The notes below the pieces were generated by a model. It did no database searches and was not told the origin of the DNA. It saw nothing but the letters and a program-made list of their open reading frames with translations. Position numbers and translations under genes: made by a program. DNA of 64,000 nucleotides, taken from assembly GCF_001571005.1 (NCBI RefSeq), contig NZ_BCST01000009.1, positions 54,927-118,926 of the forward strand, in the 5' to 3' direction. This DNA is from Herbiconiux solani NBRC 106740 (GTDB taxonomy: Bacteria > Actinomycetota > Actinomycetes > Actinomycetales > Microbacteriaceae). Below, piece by piece: positions 59,758-64,000 of the stretch (the stretch's first letter is position 1; each line of letters starts with the position of its first letter).

Positions 59758-60807
59758 CTATGAGCGCGCGAACCGGCGACGCCGACGGAGGACGACGAGG
59801 AGTGCGCCACCGAGCACGGCCGCGGCGGCGAATAGGAGCGACGGCGCCCCATCCATCGCGCCGGTCTCGGCGAGCGCCGTGGTGCCGTCGCCGGCCGGGA
59901 TGGCGGGAACCTCGCTGTCGGTGACGGGGGCGGGGAGGACCTGGAGGAACCAGGGCTCCTCGTTCGCGGAGGCGCGGTAGCGGGAATCGCCGAAGTAGAC
60001 GGCTCCGATCGCGTACTCGCCGGCCACGGGCCAGGTCGTCGGCAGGAGGGCCCAGCCGTCGCGCACCTCCGCCGTCCCGGCGTAGCGGCCCTCGATCGAG
60101 AAGTCGACCGTGCCGCTGACGGCGTAGCGGGCCGGACCCTCGTCGAGCGGCAGCCCGTCCACGACCCGAGCGACGAGGTCGTAGTCCCAGTCGGTGCGGG
60201 TGCGCTGGCGGATGTCGTCGCCCGGCGCGATCTCGATGCGGGTCGGGCGAGGGGCGATCGTGACCACCCCGACCGTCTCGGACGGCGCGAGCAGCGAAGG
60301 ATCGGCCGGCGTGAACGAGACGGAGAGGGGCTGAGTGCCGACGTCGAGCACGGCGGAGCGTGAGGGTTCGTGGGTTCCGTCCTCGGGGCCGCGGAAGGTG
60401 TAGGTCACCCGGCCGTCCTCGAGGAGGAGGTCCGGACCAGGGATGCCGAGGCCTGCGACCACGGGGGTCACGGAACCGGCGGCGGGCAGGCCGTTCGCAT
60501 CCGTCACCGTGATGGAGAACGTCAGCAGGTCGCCGTACTCCAGGCCCACGGGCACGTCGAGGGTCACCGAGGTGGCCACGGGGGCGGCCGGCGCGGGCGC
60601 CTCAGCCGTGGGCGCCGTGGTTGCGGGCGGGTCGACGGATGCGGGCGCCGTCGGGGCAGGCGGGTCGACGGGCGCGGGCGCGGCGTGGGCCGCCCCGGCG
60701 CCGAGGGTCAGTGCGGTCAGCACGACGGCGGCAGCGGTCGCGCCGGCGAACCTGGCGGCCAACCGGGCGGGGGCTCGCCGGGGAGCGCGGGGCGGGCGTG
60801 CGGGCAT
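59758..60807 (-). CDS. Secreted Ig-like protein with LAETG sorting signal
   Basis: A 349-residue exported protein: twin-basic N-terminus, hydrophobic signal to AAHAAPAP, a Pro/Ala/Thr linker with repeated VDPPA(P/T)TAP units, then Ig-like repeats (VTLDVPVGLEYGDLLTFSITV, VTYTFRGPEDGTHEP, YAIGAVYFGDSRYRAS) and LAETG at 312-316, a helix and a run of Arg. It is a paralogue of 50123-51271. AGGAGG before ATG 60807 is a good ribosome site. Sortase anchoring is likely. Confidence 0.78.
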   Translation of the reverse strand: MPARPPRAPRRAPARLAARFAGATAAAVVLTALTLGAGAAHAAPAPVDPPAPTAPASVDPPATTAPTAEAPAPAAPVATSVTLDVPVGLEYGDLLTFSITVTDANGLPAAGSVTPVVAGLGIPGPDLLLEDGRVTYTFRGPEDGTHEPSRSAVLDVGTQPLSVSFTPADPSLLAPSETVGVVTIAPRPTRIEIAPGDDIRQRTRTDWDYDLVARVVDGLPLDEGPARYAVSGTVDFSIEGRYAGTAEVRDGWALLPTTWPVAGEYAIGAVYFGDSRYRASANEEPWFLQVLPAPVTDSEVPAIPAGDGTTALAETGAMDGAPSLLFAAAAVLGGALLVVLRRRRRFARS

Positions 60808-60971
60808 GGGGTCCTCCTGGCTGTGGCCGGCGCATCCGGCTCTGTCTGGGAGTGTCCGCACCCCCGCATCCGGTTCCATCGGCCCGGCCCACCCCTGCCA
60901 GACGATCGAGCAGGATCGGAGAAGCGGCGCGAGGGGGCGGTTCCTAGACTGGCCGGGACGAGAGGACGATC

Positions 60972-61430
60972 ATGGCCACGAAGGACACGACCGAGGAGGG
61001 CTTCTCCGCCGAGGAGCGCGCCGCGATGAAGGAGCGGGCGGCCGAGCTGCGCGCCGCGAAGCGTAAGGCCGGCGGCAAGGGCAAAGATGCCGAGGCCGAG
61101 GTGCTCGCGAAGATCGCCGAGCTCGAACAGCCCGACCGGGGCATCGCCGAACGACTGCACGCCCTCATCCTCGAGGCCGCACCCGACCTGACGCCGAAGA
61201 CCTGGTACGGGATGCCCGGCTACGCGAAGGACGGGAAGGTGCTCGTCTTCTTCCAGAGCTCGGCGAAGTTCAAGACCCGGTACTCCACCCTCGGCTTCAA
61301 CGACTCGGCGCGGCTGGACGACGGAGACCTCTGGCCCACCGCCTACGCCGTCGCCGACCTCACCCCGGCCGTCGAGAAGACCGTCTCGGCCCTGATCGCG
61401 AAGGCGGCCGCAGCGCAAGGGGGTGCGTAG
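60972..61430 (+). CDS. DUF1801-family protein (YdhG-like)
   Basis: A 152-residue cytoplasmic protein. The first 60 residues are charged helices (ERAAMKERAAELRAAKRKAGG). The DUF1801 fold follows, with APDLTPKTWYGMPGYAKDGK and FFQSSAKFKTRYSTLGFND. Some relatives are called iron chaperones, but function is not established. TAGACT at 60946-60951 is a likely -10 some 20 bases before the ATG, leaving room for the GAGAGGAC ribosome site. Confidence 0.8.
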   Translation: MATKDTTEEGFSAEERAAMKERAAELRAAKRKAGGKGKDAEAEVLAKIAELEQPDRGIAERLHALILEAAPDLTPKTWYGMPGYAKDGKVLVFFQSSAKFKTRYSTLGFNDSARLDDGDLWPTAYAVADLTPAVEKTVSALIAKAAAAQGGA

Positions 61431-61444
61431 TCAGGTCACCGGCC

Positions 61445-61450
61445 TACGGT
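61445..61450 (+). promoter_or_regulatory. -10 box of the alcohol dehydrogenase gene, leaderless arrangement
   Basis: TACGGT ends six bases before the ATG at 61457. Confidence 0.45.
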
Positions 61451-61456
61451 GAAGGG

Positions 61457-62500
61457 ATGAAAGCACTCCAGTACACGCGTGTCGGTTCCCACCCCGAGGT
61501 CGTCGAGATCGAGAAGCCCTCGCCCGGCCCCGGCCAGGTGCTGCTCAAGGTGACGGCGGCCGGCGTCTGCCACTCCGACGAGTACGTGATGAGCCTCTCC
61601 GAGGAGGAGTACACCGCCGCGGGCTACCCCCTGCCCCTCACGCTCGGCCACGAGGGCGCGGGCATCGTCGACGAGCTCGGCGAGGGCGTCGAGCACCTCG
61701 CGGTCGGCGACGCCGTCGCGGTCTACGGACCGTGGGGCTGCGGCCGCTGCCACAACTGCTCACAGGGCAAGGAGAACTACTGCACCAACGCCCAGGCCGA
61801 GGGCATCAAGCCGCCCGGCCTCGGCGCGCCCGGCTCGATGGCCGAGTACATGATCGTCGACGACGCCCGGCACCTGGTGCCGCTCGGCGACCTCGACCCG
61901 GTCGAGAACGTCTCGCTGACGGATGCGGGGCTCACCCCGTACCACGCCATCAAGAACTCGCTGCCGAAGCTCGGTGCGGGCACCTACGCGGTGGTGATCG
62001 GCACCGGCGGGCTCGGGCACGTCGCCATCCAGATCCTCCGAGCGCTCTCCGGCGCCCAGGTGATCGCCCTCGACATCAACGACGAGAAGCTCGAACTCGC
62101 CCGCGAGGTCGGCGCCCACCACACCGTGATCAGCGACGAGTCGGCGGCGGATGCGATCCGCGAGATCACGGGCGGGCTCGGTGCGAATGCCGTGTTCGAC
62201 TTCGTGGGCGCGAACCCGACGATCGCCACGGCGGTGGCCGTCGCGGCCGCCGAGGCGGACGTCACCATCGTCGGGATCGGCGGGGGCACGGCGCACGTCG
62301 GTTTCGGTTCGGTCGCCTTCGACGCAGCGATCCGTGTTCCCTACTGGGGCACCCGCGGAGAGCTGATCGAGGTGCTCGATCTCGCGCGCGCAGGCCAGGT
62401 CGGGGTCGAGATCCAGACCTACTCGCTCGACGACGGGCCGAAGGCCTACGAGGCGCTGGCCGCCGGCACCATCCGGGGCCGGGCCGTCATCGTTCCGTAG
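61457..62500 (+). CDS. Zinc-dependent NAD(P) alcohol dehydrogenase
   Basis: A 347-residue medium-chain dehydrogenase. Catalytic zinc ligands include C38 (GVCHSDEY) and H65-E66 (LGHEGAG); the structural zinc is held by C95, C98, C101 and C109 (WGCGRCHNC...NYC). The Rossmann fold has GTGGLGHVAIQ and an acidic residue after the next strand (ALDINDEKL), favouring NAD. It resembles actinobacterial alcohol/aldehyde dehydrogenases of the AdhA type. The substrate is unknown. Confidence 0.9.
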   Translation: MKALQYTRVGSHPEVVEIEKPSPGPGQVLLKVTAAGVCHSDEYVMSLSEEEYTAAGYPLPLTLGHEGAGIVDELGEGVEHLAVGDAVAVYGPWGCGRCHNCSQGKENYCTNAQAEGIKPPGLGAPGSMAEYMIVDDARHLVPLGDLDPVENVSLTDAGLTPYHAIKNSLPKLGAGTYAVVIGTGGLGHVAIQILRALSGAQVIALDINDEKLELAREVGAHHTVISDESAADAIREITGGLGANAVFDFVGANPTIATAVAVAAAEADVTIVGIGGGTAHVGFGSVAFDAAIRVPYWGTRGELIEVLDLARAGQVGVEIQTYSLDDGPKAYEALAAGTIRGRAVIVP

Positions 62501-62505
62501 CCGTC

Positions 62506-62727
62506 TCAGTTGCCGTCGAGGGTGCCGGACTCGTCGACCGTGGTCGGCACGGGGGTTCCGGTCTCGCTCGGGGTGGGCGTCGGCGAGCCGGTGACGGGCG
62601 ACGTGCCCTCCGGGTAGGTCTGTGCCCCGCCGTTGCAGCCGGCGAGACCGATCACGGCGCCGGCCGCGATCATCGTGCCGGCGACGAGGGATCGGATGCG
62701 GTTCTGGGTGAAGGATCGGTTGCTCAT
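62506..62727 (-). CDS. Small lipoprotein of unknown function
   Basis: A 73-residue protein with a lipoprotein signal peptide ending in GLAGC (Cys about 31), then a short Pro/Thr/Ser-rich tail (SPTPTPSETGTPVPTTVD). There is no folded domain; it may be a surface spacer or a stress lipoprotein. ATG 62727 is used because the longer frame adds a part without signal character. Convergent with the alcohol dehydrogenase, gap five bases. Confidence 0.65.
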   Translation of the reverse strand: MSNRSFTQNRIRSLVAGTMIAAGAVIGLAGCNGGAQTYPEGTSPVTGSPTPTPSETGTPVPTTVDESGTLDGN

Positions 62728-62827
62728 GCTTCCATCCAACCCCGGTCTCGCAGAAGGCGGACGGGGTTGCGCAATGCGCGCGATCACGCTCCACTCCCCT
62801 CCCGATGCCGCTCGGCCGCTCCCGGCC

Positions 62828-62833
62828 TAGGCT
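62828..62833 (+). promoter_or_regulatory. -10 box of the DUF3140 gene, leaderless arrangement
   Basis: TAGGCT ends seven bases before the ATG at 62841. Confidence 0.45.
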
Positions 62834-62840
62834 CGCCGGC

Positions 62841-63194
62841 ATGAGCACGGATCACGAGAAGACCCCCGACGACAAGACCACCCGGGACGAGTTCCGCGAC
62901 GCCGTCACGATGACGGCCTCCGAGCTCCGCCACTGGCTCGACACCGACGAGTCGAAGTCGGTCGGCCAGAAGCCCTCGGGCGGCGGCGAGTCGACGGGGC
63001 ACGAGAGCGGGCGCCACATCATCCGCATCCTCGACAAGAAGCAGGGCGACTACACCGACGCCGACTACACCCACATGCGGAAGGTGGTCGGCTACGTCGC
63101 CCGCCACTCGGCGCAGCGACCCGACGGAGACGTCCAGGACACGGCGTGGCGGTATTCGTTGATGAACTGGGGCCACGATCCGCTGAAGGAGTAG
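62841..63194 (+). CDS. DUF3140 family protein
   Basis: A 117-residue soluble protein with DEFRDAVTMTASELRHWLDTD, ESGRHIIRILDKKQ and DADYTHMRKVVGYVARHSAQRP, matching DUF3140 proteins of actinobacteria. Some relatives are annotated as DNA-binding, without experimental support that I know of. The last part, WRYSLMNWGHDPLK, is typical. It is 58 bases before the ABC ATPase gene. Confidence 0.78.
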   Translation: MSTDHEKTPDDKTTRDEFRDAVTMTASELRHWLDTDESKSVGQKPSGGGESTGHESGRHIIRILDKKQGDYTDADYTHMRKVVGYVARHSAQRPDGDVQDTAWRYSLMNWGHDPLKE

Positions 63195-63232
63195 CGGGCG
63201 CCGCGGCGGCGACAGGGGTCGCAGCATCCATC

Positions 63233-63248
63233 AGATCAAATATGATCT
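63233..63248. promoter_or_regulatory. Operator-like palindrome on the ABC ATPase promoter
   Basis: AGATCA-AATA-TGATCT is a perfect palindrome with 6-bp arms. It overlaps the -10 TATGAT (63241-63246), which is six bases before GTG 63253, so the transcript is probably leaderless and repressible. Confidence 0.65.
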
Positions 63249-63252
63249 ACAG

Positions 63253-63927
63253 GTGACTTCCACCGATGGTTCGCACCCCGCTCCCCTCTCGCTGCGGGAG
63301 GTCGGGATCCGCTTCGAACGGAGCGGCGAACCCGACCTGGTCATCATCGACGACCTGTCCCTCGACGTCGAGGCCGGGCAGATGCACTGCCTCGCCGGGC
63401 GGAGCGGCTCGGGCAAGACCAGCATCCTGAAGGCCACCGCCGGCCTCGTGCGGCCGACCTCGGGCGACATCGCCTGGTCGGGCACGAGCATCGGCAGCCA
63501 GAGCGACGACCGGGTCACCGCCTTCCGTCGCCGTCACGTCGGCTACCTCGACCAGGGCGGTGTGCTGATCAGCGGCCTGACGGCGCTCGAGAACGTGCTG
63601 CTTCCCGCGGTTCCCGACCGTGAGACGCGCGACCGCGGCCGCAAGGCACGCGACCTGCTGACCCGGCTCGGGGTGGGCGGGCGGATGCGGTCCAAGCCCG
63701 AACAGCTCTCCGGCGGCGAGCGGCAGCGGGTCGCGCTGGCCCGCGCGCTGCTCTTCGACCCCCAGCTGCTGGTCGTCGACGAGCCGACCGCGAGCCTCGA
63801 CCGAGCGAACGCGGACTCGGTGATCACGCTCCTGCGCTCGATCGCCGATTCCGGCACGGCGGTCGTCGTCTCGGCGCACGACCAGAACCTGATCGACGCC
63901 GCCGACACCGTCACGGTCATGGCGTGA
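63253..63927 (+). CDS. ABC transporter ATPase (MacB/LolD-like)
   Basis: A 224-residue single-domain ATPase: Walker A GRSGSGKTS, Q-loop near VGYLDQGGVL, signature LSGGERQR, Walker B LLVVDEPTASLD and the switch His in SAHDQN. This is the MacB/LolD/FtsE-like group, whose partner is a FtsX-like membrane protein, probably the gene starting at its end. GTG start with a leaderless -10. The drug, peptide or lipid moved is unknown. Confidence 0.88.
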   Translation: MTSTDGSHPAPLSLREVGIRFERSGEPDLVIIDDLSLDVEAGQMHCLAGRSGSGKTSILKATAGLVRPTSGDIAWSGTSIGSQSDDRVTAFRRRHVGYLDQGGVLISGLTALENVLLPAVPDRETRDRGRKARDLLTRLGVGGRMRSKPEQLSGGERQRVALARALLFDPQLLVVDEPTASLDRANADSVITLLRSIADSGTAVVVSAHDQNLIDAADTVTVMA

Positions 63928-63948
63928 GCGGGCATGGCGTGAGCGGGC
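63919..63948 (+). repeat. Tandem 15-bp duplication at the ATPase stop
   Basis: CATGGCGTGAGCGGG occurs twice head to tail. Each unit contains GTGA, that is the ATPase stop and a GTG start, so the start of the next gene is duplicated in frame. Confidence 0.8.
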
Positions 63949-64000
63949 ACGGCCGTCGCGGTCCGGGCGTGCGCCGAGGCGGCAACGCGCCCGCCGCCTC
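63924..64000 (+). CDS. Start of a further gene, probably the ABC permease (cut by window edge)
   Basis: From GTG 63924, overlapping the ATPase stop as GTGA, a frame stays open to the window end (VSGHGVSGHGRRGPGVRRGG). GTG 63939 is an equal alternative because of the 15-bp duplication. Only about 25 Gly/Arg-rich residues are visible, which is not enough to name a family; the partner permease is expected here by context. Confidence 0.4.
   Translation, partial: MSGHGVSGHGRRGPGVRRGGNAPAA

Overview
This window is high-GC actinobacterial DNA, most likely from a Microbacteriaceae-like organism (the family is an inference; the genus cannot be read from the sequence). Supporting signs are the strong G/C bias at third codon positions, many GTG/TTG starts, a probable F420-dependent LLM oxidoreductase, cell-wall-binding type 2 repeats, LPXTG-like sorting signals and many genes whose -10 box lies 6-8 nt before the start codon, as expected for leaderless mRNAs. 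About 57 protein genes are supported. I saw no tRNA, rRNA, CRISPR array, transposase, integrase or phage gene.

Layout. 0-1.6 kb: 3' part of a DHA2-type drug efflux pump. 1.6-4.4 kb: a sulfur pair (O-acetylhomoserine sulfhydrylase and a flavin monooxygenase). 4.5-10 kb: a ROK repressor and a ChvE/GguA/GguB-type sugar ABC operon sharing an operator-like sequence, closed by a strong terminator. 10-12.7 kb: GH1 beta-glucosidase and a LacI repressor behind a perfect LacI-type operator. 12.8-18.4 kb: orphan beta-class DNA methyltransferase, small acetyltransferase, cyclodeaminase-like protein, F420-type oxidoreductase, UPF0303 protein and lipoate ligase. 17.6-21 kb: beta-phosphoglucomutase-like HAD enzyme and GH65 disaccharide phosphorylase. 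21-25.5 kb: lipase-like hydrolase and the conserved ATP-grasp / alpha-E / transglutaminase trio. 25.6-27.5 kb: an Ig-like wall protein.

L-rhamnose use is split in two. Module 1 (27.6-35.3 kb) holds the isomerase, mutarotase, a four-gene ABC importer and a divergent LacI regulator. Module 2 (45.1-49.4 kb) holds a DeoR regulator, a fused rhamnulose-1-phosphate aldolase/lactaldehyde dehydrogenase and rhamnulokinase. Together they take L-rhamnose to DHAP and L-lactate. The 10 kb between them carries a gene framed by an 87-bp duplication of the LacI gene's 3' end, two paralogous membrane proteins, an SDR/TetR pair, an EamA exporter and a small catabolic island (binding protein, flavin reductase, DUF1989, GntR) bracketed by two copies of a dispersed palindrome.

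49.4-64 kb: EEP-family phosphatase/nuclease, two LAETG-anchored secreted proteins, a two-component system with a DUF4097 protein, a 1562-residue secreted multidomain protein with its own LacI-type operator, RNase H, DUF1801 protein, zinc alcohol dehydrogenase, small lipoprotein, DUF3140 protein and an ABC ATPase with the start of a further gene at the edge.

The most unusual DNA signals are a four-copy palindromic repeat placed just 3' of genes, the 87-bp duplication around a foreign-looking gene, and several well-formed operators beside their probable regulators. No complete, clearly new defence or biosynthetic system was found; the least explained parts are the large secreted protein at 54-59 kb, the Gln-rich tail of the ATP-grasp protein and the DUF1989 island.
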